Below are positions 11,961 through 22,806 of a stretch of DNA of 64,000 nucleotides, piece by piece. The stretch is from Mesorhabditis belari (Eukaryota; Nematoda; Chromadorea; Rhabditida; Rhabditidae): NCBI GenBank assembly GCA_958450365.1, contig CAUEEP010000023.1, positions 277,038 through 341,037 on the forward strand, given 5' to 3'. A program made the position numbers and the translations under genes. The notes below the pieces were generated by a model that saw nothing but the letters and a program-made list of their open reading frames with translations, did no database searches and was not told the DNA's origin. The number at the start of each line of letters is the position of its first letter. Within the stretch, counting starts at the first letter, position 1.

Positions 11961-12336
11961 TTCATCGTTTCAATACAGCCAGCAAGGGTCCATCTTTGGT
12001 ATACAAATAGCATGTAAAGATGGCTCCGACTGAAGCTTTATTTGTGTTTACTTCTTAAACTGTTTACAACTTGTTGGCTGCATTTTACAAAACAGAGAAT
12101 TGATGTTTCAAAGCCAAAAGCTCTCCTAGTGAATCAAAAATAAAAAGGACTGAAAAGATCTAATTATCGGTAACTTTTTTGTGATTTTTGAGGTACACGG
12201 CGCTAGAAAGAACTTGTAATTTCTCGAGTTTGGTCTCACAGCGGCAATTTTCAAAGAAAAATCTAAGAAAAGGAGCTTTTTATCTACCATTGACCGTATT
12301 TTATTTTGCTTCTTTGATTTTTTTCTCTACCAAAAA

Positions 12337-13112
12337 ATGGAAATGTTAACCGTAACGATGATCATGTCAACGGTGAGCTTAAAAAACAAATCATCAGCTA
12401 TCAACACAACGTTTAGACGACTTTTCTCATCATCTTCTTCAACTCGTTTCTCCTCTTTTTACTCCAAAAGAAAGGCTCAATTGCTCAGTCAGTGAAACTG
12501 TTAATGATTCTCTTGTCTCTCATTCGTATCATTCAAGTTCTACTCAGAATCCCAATGATTTATTGCATTCAGAAGTGAGTTGAAGTGATTGGATTTACAA
12601 GATTCCCCTAGATCATCTTTCTGTTACGATTCAACCCCAGGCTATAGACTGCCCGACAACAGAACTCTCAACATTTCAACTCCAAATCTTCTCAATTTTG
12701 GCTACACAACCACTTATGAGATCTTTCTTCGATGGATGATTATGGTTGAAGGATGTTTGTCTGTAAATCGGTATGAGTCACCTTGATTTTTATCTATCAA
12801 TCGAAACCAAACAATGAAAACAAGCCGAAGCTGAGTTAGAATCAGTTTTAGGTTCATTTTTCGTTTATACTTTGATTTATTCTCTTTGAGTTTATTGAAA
12901 TTGAAAACAGTGAAAGACAAGCAGCCATCATTAGCATTTTGTTTGATTTTCTATCCCATTTCAGCATCTTTGCCGTCTTCTTCGATGGCCGCTATTACAC
13001 AGCCTCCAAAAGATACATCAATTACTCGTTACCAATCACTTTTTTCTTAGTAGTTGTTGCCTTTTGTCGCTTCATTCGAATCCGTAAGTGGTACAAGAGA
13101 CACCGTGACTAG
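12337..13112 (+). CDS. small multi-pass membrane protein, 166 aa
   Basis: Four exons join in frame: 12337-12372, 12417-12574, 12612-12770 and 12965-13112. The introns are short with GT..AG ends (acceptors GTTTAG, CCCCTAG and ATTTCAG). The product has about three hydrophobic helices (TFLIIFFNSFLLFLLQ; LLMILLSLIRIIQVLL; LPITFFLVVVAFCRFI). It ends in a basic tail (RKWYKRHRD) that would face the cytosol. Between the helices is a polar segment with NRT and NIS glycosylation-type sites. If GTAAGTGG at 13084 is used as a donor, the protein would instead end at 13302 after one more exon. That would overlap the convergent minus-strand gene, so I prefer 13112. The family is unknown to me. Confidence 0.65.
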
Positions 13113-13672
13113 GAATCGTTACTAGAAAAACTCGAATACTCTCCGGGTTCCCCGTTCCCTATATTAAACTAGGAAAAGAAAAAAAAGGAATAACATAAAC
13201 TCTTTTTCAGAAAACAATCTCTTCAATGAAAACAGATGGAGGCAAAAGATTGGCTGGAACGGTTGGGAAACTCGATTTGTTGAAAGTCGAAAAACATTTT
13301 AGGCAATAGTGACCCATTTCGTTGAGTTGATCACAATGATTAGTGGATGTTGGAACAGTATGATAAATTTGATCTAAAAAAGCCGGGTGATTCTTTAAAG
13401 GGGTATGGCCTAAAAGTTTACTTTCAAGAATCGCGTTTATTTATATGCCGTAGCCGATTATGAATGAAAGTAGCTTTTTCTAGAAATTTGCCGTCAAATG
13501 CAAATTATTATGTTGATATTTAATTGTTTAGTGCTGTTCTTGTCAAGGTAGCTCCTGACGTTTTAACCACGTTTATTGAATGTAAACGAAAACATATAAC
13601 AATAACGAAAAACATAACAACAATAACAATAACAAAATTAACAAGCCAAAAGATTAACAAAGGTTTACAAAA

Positions 13673-15653
13673 TTATCCCTTGTTCAAGCAGGAATTGCTA
13701 TGGTGGCATCGGCTATTACAGAGGACATTGGCTTTTCGACAGGAACACCGTCCATTCAAACATCCATTTGTGCAGTCGCAATGCTTATGGCCGAAAATAA
13801 AAAAATAGTATTAATTTTGAAATGAATTTGACTTAATATCGCTGAACTAGATTAAAATAGACACACCTTGCGATCCAGTCAAGGACTCGGCTCCAACAGC
13901 GGCTCGAAACGACGTCTCAACATGTGGCACTTCTTCAGCGGTGATGAAATTATTATTGGCCGGTTCGAATTGATTCCTTGTTAACCTAAAATAAACTATA
14001 ATTATAACTATCATATAGAATTTAAAACTTACTTTTGTTGAAGAATTCCGTTTTTAGTGCCAATCTGATAAAATCCCTCATTTGATTCCAGAACGACCCC
14101 AAAAAGCGATGAATGCCCGATCTTCGGACGATCGACAGAATCAATCGGCAGTCGGACTGTTCTTCCCACTTCAACTGGTCCAAATCTAACAAAATAGATT
14201 ACATTTAAAACCATTAAAACAAACCATATCTATTTTTTGAAGCTTCCAGCATCTTTGAGGCCTGCATTTTTTGGCATTGTAGGGCTCCCTCTCGGTGTTG
14301 CAGAATATTTTCCTCTCGCTTTTCTAACTCTAAGTCAAATATTAAACTAACTTTACAATAAAGCATTAATACTATAACTTACCCATTGCCTTCTCGAACT
14401 CCTCGTCCGCTTCGTCACTTGTGTCCGGAAAAAAAGTTGGATTTTCTGTGATTGCGGCTTGAATCGATTCACTCCAGTCGCCAAATTTTCGTTTTTCGCC
14501 TAACAAAAGAAAAATTTAATTAAAAAGTTTTTTTTTTTTATATTTTTTTCTCCTTTTCGTTTTCCCCTTTTTGGTGGCTCCTTTTTCAAAGCCGAGTGTC
14601 ATCTTCCGACCAAACATTGCTTCAAATGGCGAACGTCCGATCCCTCGATGAAATCGCCGATTCTTCATCGATTGCACAACTGGAAGAATTCGGGCCCATC
14701 TTGTAGATTTTTCTTCACGTAGTTGAGTGCAAAGGATTCTCTAAATGCAATATTGTTTTTAGCTAAAAAAGGTACATTCCGCACCACTAACTAACCTCGA
14801 CGTCTTGATTTGCTCTTTCAACGGATCCTTGTGATTGCGAGTGTCGTGGTCGCCCGTGCACAATTTGACACCCTGACCAACGATTCACTAATTCTTTGAC
14901 CTAAAAAACAAAAGGTATTGAAAAAACTGCAATAGATAAATGTAATAAAATAATTTTAAAAAATCTTACCATTTTGTTGGCAAATTCCCGCCCATTATCC
15001 GACTGCAAAATCGTTGGAGCTCCGAAGGTTCCAAATATCTCCATCAAGTGATTCACCACTTCAAACGCCGTTTTAGATTTTAATGCGCGAAGGATTACAA
15101 ATTTGGTGAGGTGATCCTGGTAGATCATCAAAAACTTGTAGTCACCGTCGGGCACTGATTGAAGGTCAACCAAATCGATTTGACAGCGCTCATTTTGTTG
15201 TTTTGTCACAATTGGTTTGATAACAATTCCTTTCTTGGGCATACCCTTCTTCAGCTCGCATTCATCACAAAGCTTGACAAATATTTCAATAATCTCCTTT
15301 GAAATTCCATGATAATCGCGAAGTTCCTTCCACATAATATCGCGTCCAGCGTGTCCTAGTCGTTTGTGAGTATCCATCAGTAGATTGAAGAGCTCCTCCT
15401 TCTTGACCACTCGCTTTGGTTGATTGTTTTGTCCGCTTCCGTGACTGTAGAGATTCGCCTGGTCCTGTTCGTATCGAAGAGAGAAACGATTTAGCAAGTT
15501 CACATCATCGCGTGATTTTTTCTTCTTATCGTTTCCCTCGCTGAATTCTTTGATTTTCACAACGATTTCATTGTATTTGTCAGCAGATGGTATCAAAATA
15601 TTCTTTCTTTGAGATTGATATTGCGTGAAGGTTTCAGCAAATCGATCCTCCAT
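13673..15653 (-). CDS. KRBA2/Ginger-type integrase (transposase)
   Basis: Retroviral-integrase-like DDE recombinase of the kind found in KRBA2-like proteins and Ginger transposons. Exons are about 14970-15653, 14796-14900, 14560-14740, 14393-14499, 14225-14329, 14033-14185, 13867-13985 and 13673-13790. A zinc-binding HHCC region (THKRLGHAGRD ... LCDECELKKG) precedes the rve core. All three catalytic acids are visible: CQIDLVDL, LQSDNGREF and SQGSVERAN. Further on come RRFHRGIGRSPFEAMFGRK, a chromodomain-like stretch (VGRTVRLPIDSVDRPKIG) and a C-terminal Cys cluster (CDCTNGCLNGRCSCRKANVL ... CNSRCHH). Exon 3 lacks an obvious GT donor and the last exon lacks a clean AG acceptor. The gene may be slightly decayed or spliced differently. 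Confidence 0.85.
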
Positions 15654-16026
15654 CCTAAAAAGAAAATTTTGTCTGATGAAAATATAAAAGGCAAAAGTTA
15701 AGAACGCGAAAACTCTTAAAATTTGTTCGAAAATACAATACCGAGCAAAAGTCTTGCAAGATGACTTTTTCAAAAAAATCGATGAGATTTTTTTATAGAA
15801 AATGTCACCCGTTCGTAGGGTTTTTTTGTTTTTAATTAGAATAATACATGTACACTTTATTTACAAAAACAAATTTGAAGTTCAGCGTGAAACAAAATAA
15901 ATGACAAAACTACTAAAAAATACCCTAAAAATCGGGTATTTTTTGCAAAGTCTTGCAACATTCTATGTTTCTCATTTTTATTGTTTTCAAATTTATTAAT
16001 TTACACTAATTTTTGTTTTTTTCAGA

Positions 16027-17064
16027 TGCCAGGTACCTACTTGACGACTCCCGAAAGAGAAAAAAAATCATGAAAGCAAGAAAAAAAAAGGAATTTCTCG
16101 AGCCGTTGTCTCCGATCTCTTCAAATGCGATCCTTCGACCGTTTCTCGCATTGTTTCAAAAGCAAAAACAACTGGACTTATGCACCGAAGAGAGAAGAAA
16201 GGACGGCCAAGAAGAACAACAGCAAAAGAGGATCGAATACTTGTGATGGTTTCCAAGAAGGATCCGAACATGACATCAACTGAGGGAGCTCGGCTGATCA
16301 AGGATGTTGCAAACAAGGATATCTCTCGATGGACCGTTTCTCGATGATCGACTCAAGCAGGACTGTGTAGCCGGAGGGCTGTACGAAAGCCTTTAATGAC
16401 CGCTGGCCACAGGAAACAACGGCTTCTATTCGCCAGGACGTACCAAAGTTGGACAAAGCAGGATTGGACCAACGTGATTTTTCTCGATGAAACAAAAGTG
16501 GATATCTTTTCTCCAAAAGGCAACCACTTGATCAGACGACCCATTGGAAAGCTAATACTCCTTAAATATGTGCGACCTACAATGCGAGCTGGCAGAGGAT
16601 CAATGATGTCTTTTGGTAAGCCTTATTTCTAATAAATGCATTAATTTGTCTTTCTCTAGGGGCGATGACAGAAAATGTGGCAGGTCCGCTCGTCCTCGTC
16701 CAGTCAACCATGAATGCTCGCCAGTATATGGAAATACTAGAAAGATGTCTACTTCCATTTGCTCAGGATCACATGGCTCCTGGATGGTTTCTCTACCAGG
16801 ACAATTCGCCGGTCCACAAGAACAAACTCATGATGGGTCGCACGGAGAATATCTCAAATGGAGGAAAAGCTCATCTCCCTGGATGGTTTGCCCTTAATAA
16901 TTTTTTTGTTGGTCAATGTGCCCCCAATGTCGCCTGATTTAAACGTTATTGAGGATTTATGGGCTTACGTGAAGACAAAGCTACGAGGAAAAGACTTTCA
17001 CACAAAAGTTGACTTATGGTCCTACATACGAAAAGTTTGGAGCTCTATTCGACCATCCAATTGA
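16027..17064 (+). pseudogene. Tc1-like transposase, decayed
   Basis: After a TTTTTTTCAG, the frame begins MPGTYLTTPEREKKS and must shift to reach GISRAVVSDLFKCDPSTVSR (HTH). This is followed by KKGRPRRTTAKED, KPLMTAGHRKQRLLFAR, DWTNVIFLDETKVDIFSPKG (first catalytic Asp) and, after an apparent intron at 16616-16660, VAGPLVLVQSTMNARQYMEI and WFLYQDNSPVHKNK (second Asp). A frameshift leads to PPMSPDLNVIEDLWAYVK (Glu). A TGA interrupts the frame at about 16345. Domain order and the DD34E spacing style are those of Tc1-family enzymes. It lies inside the 3951-bp element, head-to-head with the integrase gene. Confidence 0.85.
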
Positions 17065-18629
17065 GAAATGAACAAAAATGCGGTTTTTTGCTTTCCGTTC
17101 CTCCCTAAAACGTGGTTATTTGGGCAAAGAGTAGATAAAGATTCCATCCAATTGCATCTTAGCATTCGTGTTCTTTTCTTTTGCATGTATTTTCTCAAAT
17201 TTAACAGCAATCCTAAATATTTTTTGTTTTTTTAATAGAAAACATTACATTCTTAAAGAATAATTTTTAAAAGTTGAAAATCAAACTTAAGAAGACGCGA
17301 AAAAAAAGGCGCCCACTTTAACACTGAGCTTTCTTGAGCCGGAGTACCCCTTTAAATATTCCTCAAGCAACTTTATAAATTCTTCAATTTTTGCCTCTTC
17401 AAAGAAAATTAGAGGACCTACTCTCGTTGGAGTGTCTCACCGTTTGTCCGTTTCCAACGATCACAATCTGATTCCAATTCATCGGAGAGATTCTTGTTCT
17501 TTTCCGAGAAAATCTTCCAAAAAGTTTGTGCTTCCCATTCCACAAGTGGGAAATTTTGATTCTGAAAAAGTTTAATCAGTTTCTCTTTTAAAACTTTTGC
17601 ATACCGGTCGTCAACTGCTCGCTTCTGATATAAAGGTAGCCTTTTGTGGACGTTGATTGATCAACTGGACTCCTGAATAACGATAGTAATTTGTGTTCTC
17701 AAAAAGTTCCCAGGTTCCCATGTTTATGCGGGCGGCCACCCTTAGTTTTTGGATATCTTGAGTTTTGTTAGTAGCGTGCAACCGCGCGTGAGGCTGTTCA
17801 AGACATGGTTTCGAATCGGAAATGAATCAAATCGAATCAAATAGGATTCTGTTGAATGTAAATTATCAACTCCATGTTTGTGAGACGTGTTATAGTGCTT
17901 CTTTTTGAAATGTTTATCGTTGGATCAATAAAACTGTAGAAGAATATAAAAACTTTGTGATCAAGACAGGAAAAGGAGCAAAAAGTTGAGTTTAGTTTTA
18001 GAAAGCGTTTTTGTTTGAGAGTTTTTTCATAAATTGGTTCAATCGTTTGCAAAAAGTGTTTATTCTCATCACTCAAACAAGTAACTTGTAGTTACTTCAA
18101 CTGTGTAGTTTGCCAAGACAGATTAACTAATTTCATGAATGGATATCACAGTAGTCACGTATCTATAAAAGTTAAACAAAATGGGAAAGAAAGCGACATT
18201 TTATCAATAACGAAATATGAATCACTGAAGCTTACAGCCTACAAACGATCAAATGTTTTGAGTAGAAAAATTAAAAAAAACTACCAGCTAGTGTTGAGAA
18301 AGAAAAAGATGTCTAGTGAAAGAGCAAATGTAAAAAAAGAGATGGGATTGGGGCATCTCCCAACTTGATTTGATGGATTTTGGGTTACCGGTGATGGATC
18401 GTCGAATCGATTGTGGAAAGAACGAACAAAATGAATCTTCACGAAACATTTCTTGTATTTCTCCCATTTGGACATAATGTGACATTGAAGCTGAAGTATT
18501 TCACAATCAATTTTTTCACTGTTTTCCCTTTTACCTTAACCTCTTGCACATTGGAAAGTGTCGTGTTGATGCTAAAAGAGAATTGAATCAAATTCAAAAA
18601 ATAAGTTGTTATTTTAAAGAAGCTAACTC

Positions 18630-20679
18630 GCTATCTATCCAATCGTCGCCGGAACTCTTCAAATATTGAACCGAGATTTGACCGAATCCCATATCTGCTT
18701 ACTCCGCGAAATTTTCTCAGTTGCAGGACTGTCTCGAATACTAAAGCCATCGAAAACCACGTTCCGCGTGGCGACTCGGCGAATCGAAAGCCGAATTCAC
18801 GCATATCAAACGACGTGGTGACGGGCAAGAAGAAGAAATTCGTCTCATCTGAAAGAAGGGGAAATCACTAGACATGAGCATTCGGTCCAATCCGATCACA
18901 ACCGAAATTTCGTAGTTTTTTGTAACTTTGATCCTGTTCAAATTGGCCATATCACTAGATTTTCTCACTAAATTTATCACTAAAATCGCGCGGGTTACGG
19001 TAGTAGTGCCTTTTAGAATGGAGGACAAAAATTCTTCTCTGTAAACGCTTTGGAGTAAACAAACCGAGCGTTGTGTTGGGCAATCGAAATGAGTAGCCCC
19101 CATAGAAAGGGCCCGAAAAATCGGCATCCGAATTCAAATAGACGCGACTTTCTTTGATGAGACGAGCCTGCAGCAGAAAAATACACGTCGAGATGTGTAC
19201 CTGAAAGAAACAGTGAAATAAAAAGAAAGATTTGTCACCGAATCTCCCAATCTTTGATTTCTGGACGTTCACCGTTGATTTCGTATGGGGATGAGTTGAT
19301 GCAACGGCTCTAGAAAGAGAGAAAAACAAATAAGAGTGGCACTTTTCTGACACCTTATCCTCAATGTAACAAGCAAACGAAATATCAATGATAATCGGAC
19401 AACTCGAAGCATTTCCACATTTCCTCTCCACACAAATTGGCTTCGTACCAGTCACTTTTAAAATATAATTTCAAAAAAGTGTTTAGACATTTGGTGGGCA
19501 CAAAATTTGCATTGGAAACATCTCTGCTTACATTTTAAAGACGCTCATCCAGTTAACACATTTTTCGGACAAATCGCTGAAGTTTCTTTAAGAATTATCA
19601 CAATGACAGTCATCTGGGCCTATTTGCAAGCAGTTAAATGTGAATTTAACTTTAACTAAGCCGAAGCCTTAGCCTTAGCCCACTAGAACACAAGTACCAA
19701 AAGACGAAGAAATAAACGAACCCTCTTGGAAGTAGATATTTCTGACGTGGAGGAGAACTTGTGGGTTCTCGGTGCTCAACGTGTAGGTCAGCTTGCATTC
19801 GACGAGTTTCGGATCGACCGGCGCTCGACTCGCCTTCACCACAAAGCCAAAACGATCTTTTGTGCCATTTTGAAGGGGACAAAACTCGAGCTACAATATT
19901 TTCCAATCCAATTGTTGCTTTTTAAACGATCTCACATGAAAGCATTCCGCTGAGACGGCGACTGTTTGTTGATCGACGAGACTGAAATGATATCATTTTT
20001 GCTAATCTCTGCTAATCTCTGCCACAAACTCGATGCTTTTTGATTCGATTATCGGATTCATGCAAAATCCCTTTTCGTTTGATGGATTTGTGCCATAAAA
20101 CAGTTTCAGAGTACCGTTTTCCAATTTGATCACATCAATGGCGATGCGGCGCTCGGTTTTTGTCTAAAATTCACTCGTGTCCCAATCGTGGGAATGGTAT
20201 TTTTGGTCTAGACGTCTATAGGAGTATAATGGAAAACCCTTTATACTCAACTATTCCGCAGAATGACAGAGTAAACCTGGGAATTTTCGGCTGCATGTCT
20301 ATAGGAGCATAACGGTAAAACACGTGTCGCGTCTCTTTTATCCACAAATTCTTTTCAGTATTAAATAAAATTTTAAAAACTCAGTTAATCTACGGCATAG
20401 TTGAGTATAAAGGGGTTAACTACGTGCTTCTATAGACATCTAGACCAAAAGACCCGGTTTGTTCAAAATCCTCACAATTAACGACGAGAAATCAGCTCGA
20501 GCCCGTTGACATTGTGGGTAATCAGTTGGATTATCGAAAGGCCATGGATAACTGTATGATGTAAGATAAGTTGGGAGATGATTGAGGATGGATTCCGTGC
20601 CAGCTTGCACTGAAATCAAGAAAAACAATGGAAAAGCCAATTCACAGACTAGTAAGAGCCGCAAAAATACAGTAGTCAT
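18630..20679 (-). pseudogene. copy B of the uncharacterised secreted-protein gene at 1405-4840
   Basis: The start exon at 20440-20679 is close to copy A (MTTVFLRLLLVCELAFPLFF, then SYSYPWPFDNPTDYPQC). Other blocks match in order: about 19738-19900, 19360-19455 (PICVERKCGNASSCP), 19250-19310 and 19045-19210. At about 18862 one base is missing relative to copy A. The frame continuing through SDFPF is broken and re-enters as MREFGFRFAESPRGTWF in another frame. The 3' part found in copy A at 1405-2689 is mostly deleted. I read this copy as decaying, though a shortened product remains possible. Confidence 0.55.
20211..20450. repeat. foldback MITE, copy B
   Basis: Equivalent of 4362-4611 at the same relative position, with the same end sequence TTTTGGTCTAGACGTCTATA. 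It dates from before the duplication. Confidence 0.85.
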
Positions 20680-22171
20680 TGCCGAAAACAGTGATGACGG
20701 TGGATGTTGAAAAGATTACCGATCTGAAGATCTTTGGAAAATCTATTTTTGAGAACTGACTGATCGAGAAAAAAGTCGAGAGATTCTCGCCATCGCAGAC
20801 CCGGATCGGATCCGGCAAAAAGCGAATAGGTGAAAGGCCAATAGCATGTGATGTCAGCCTAATGGCTAGGGAATTAAGCCTTGTTTCAATCATCGATTAA
20901 TGATTTTTCTAGAAACGCTCAAGTTTAGCCAGAAATTCCAATTGATTCAGCGGCAATTAAAGTTCTTTAGCAACTTTAATGTCTCCGTTGGTCAATTCTT
21001 ATGGCTTTAATACAAATTTGTAGATCTTTTCATGGGCAAGAAATACCAAAATAATAGAAATTAATCAATGTGAGTATGAAAAAAGTTGCTGAAAAATTGC
21101 ACGATGCGTTGAGGATTATTTGACCAACATTGAGGCTAATCGTTAGGGTATCGTGCTCACCGTAAAACAAGATGGATTGAGTTTCGTATTGATTCTGAAT
21201 GGTCGAGTCGAGACCGTTGCATTATAAGCCAAAACAGTTGATTCTTGATCTCACCTCATACAGCGGGATCCCGTCCTCGGACTCATCGTCGAATCGACCT
21301 TCCATCTGCAGAATAAGCGTTGTATTCACGAGCGGACTTCTTTATGAAAGAAAATCAACCAGGTTTTTTTCTAGTGAAATTCGACAAACGATGCTAGAGT
21401 CGGATCGGCGACGAGAGTAACCATCGTACTTTTTTCGACTAAAAAGTACTCGTTTCCACTGACCGGTAGAACGAACATTGGGATCGACTCTAAATTAAAA
21501 TCAACACTTGATCACTTTGTATTGAGAAAATGGCAAAGAAAAATTTGCATATGAAAATTAGCAGTGTGCTTATCGAAAAAACAGGTCTGTTATCCAAATT
21601 TCAATAGTATTTATTTTTAATATCAAAACGTCAGATCGGAAATTGAATCACCCCCGATTACCTCTAGTTAAATGTCTAACTGGTGAGCATAAAGCTTGGT
21701 TTCGTAATATTGTATTAGGTAGGCTCATAAGTCTTTAGGCAGCTTTTTTTCTACTAGGGTTTATAAATGACAGCAAAATTACCAAACCTACAATTGGCTC
21801 TAAATAAAATAGAATAAAAAACGTTTATTATTCATTCTTCGATCTTTTTAAGACGAGTTGAATCGACTTTCAAGCAAATTCAAAAGTGAAAAACGTGTGT
21901 TTCATAAAAAATCTAATCTAATAGTGATTAAAAGCATATACCGTAAATACTGTAATTGGACCCCATGGGGTACTATTTTTTCCCTCCCCCTCTAGGGTGG
22001 GGTACTATTAGAGGGTGGGGCACTATTAGAGGGTGGGTCACTATTTTACACCACTATTCAAGTTACCAAATCAGGATACATTCAAATAATTTTTTCAAAA
22101 GCAAACTTTTCCTTTAGTTTTTATTGGTTTTAACCATTTGAAAATTTAACAGCAAAACAAAACAAAAACAA

Positions 22172-22560
22172 CTAACAAGCGAAATCAATAGAAACATCCG
22201 AATCAATGAATTCATCATTTTCTTGATCATCAATTCCTCGATGTCCTTGAAATCCCGTCGATGCGAGCGGCCCCAAGAGGTCCTCGACTTCCGTCTCTGT
22301 CCGATTTCCGTCTCTGATCTCTAACACCAACTTCTTTGGCTCCAACCGCTTCGATGCACTTGCTCGTCGAAGCATCCAGCCAAACCGCCGTCTCATCGCA
22401 AGCAACAATGTGCTTGTAATCGCCTTCTTTGATTGTCTTGTTCAGCCTCAGAATGTGCGCGACGATGACCTTCTCGGCAGCTTTTGACAAGTTGTTGTTG
22501 GTGCCCTCAAAGAAAGTTGGTGGCGCCTGAAGAACGACTCCATCCAGCCATGGGTTCTTT
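22172..22560 (-). pseudogene. truncated pogo/Tigger-like transposase
   Basis: The minus-strand frame from about 22560 encodes KNPWLDGVVLQAPPTFFEGT, SKAAEKVIVAHILRLNK, HIVACDETAVWLDASTSKCI and EAVGAKEVGVRD. The DETxVWxD motif followed by GAK is the first-Asp region of DDE_1 (pogo-type) transposases. A frameshift leads to a second frame (22172-22408) ending in an acidic tail (ENDEFIDSDVSID). The rest of the catalytic core and the N-terminal DNA-binding domain are missing. The foldback at 22576-22806 lies just upstream. Confidence 0.75.
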
Positions 22561-22575
22561 TGAAAGAAATTTCAG

Positions 22576-22806
22576 TAAGAGCTCAAAATCTTGGTTTCTA
22601 GCATTCATGAGCTAATATATTTTTGAGTGATTGCATACTTTTTAAAATAAAACTATGTAGTTTCCCAAAAGATTGGATTGTTCTGAAATTTTGAGAAACT
22701 ATGTAATCGATGAAGCGTTTTATTTTAAAAAGTATACAATCACTCAAAAATAGCTCAAAAATATAATAGCTCATGAATGCTAGAAACCACGATTTTCAAC
22801 TCTTAC
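22576..22806. repeat. 231-bp foldback inside the pogo-like element
   Basis: Arms of about 75-90 bp share GGTTTCTAGCATTCATGAGC and GTTTTATTTTAAAAAGTAT. The right arm has about 12 extra bases (TAGCTCAAAAAT repeated). It is nested within the pogo-like element. Target duplication unclear. Confidence 0.85.

Larger units (their letters stand above)
13400..17350. mobile_element. composite/Ginger-like DNA transposon carrying two transposase genes
   Basis: The ends read GGGGTATGGCC (left) and GGAGTACCCC (right), flanked by TTTAAA on both sides (13394-13399 and 17351-17356). This can be read as a TTAA target duplication with AGGGGTA ends, or as TTTAAA with GGGGTA ends. The flanks rejoin a host reading frame exactly. 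Inside are a KRBA2-type integrase gene on the minus strand and a Tc1-type transposase on the plus strand, divergently arranged around about 15654-16026. The Tc1 portion may be a nested insertion, but I could not find separate terminal repeats for it. Confidence 0.8.
13207..17721 (-). pseudogene. 155-codon gene split by a 3951-bp transposon
   Basis: Exon 1 is 17671-17721 (MGTWELFENTNYYRYSG), exon 2 is 17441-17624 (VDDRYAKVLKEKLIKLFQNQ ... NLSDELESDCDRWKRTN) and exon 3 starts at 17396 (EAKIEEFIKLLEEYLK). Exon 3 runs into the element at 17350 and resumes at 13399 (NHPAFLDQIYHTVPTS ... stop at 13207-13209). Removing 13400-17350 and one TTTAAA copy gives one uninterrupted frame of 156 codons including stop. 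All intron phases agree. The product would be acidic and Lys-rich with a Cys pair (HYCLKCF). I do not recognise the family. The allele is presumably inactive unless the element is absent from other haplotypes. It is convergent with the gene at 12337-13112. Confidence 0.8.

Noticed and set aside
13211..13302. Fifth exon for the plus-strand membrane protein gene
   Set aside because: Frame and splice signals are possible, but it lies opposite the coding 3' exon of the convergent gene. The unspliced end RKWYKRHRD at 13112 is a natural terminus.
16013..16246. Lys-rich 77-codon plus-strand frame as a gene
   Set aside because: Out of frame with the Tc1 HTH motif (GISRAVVSDLFK) encoded by the same bases.
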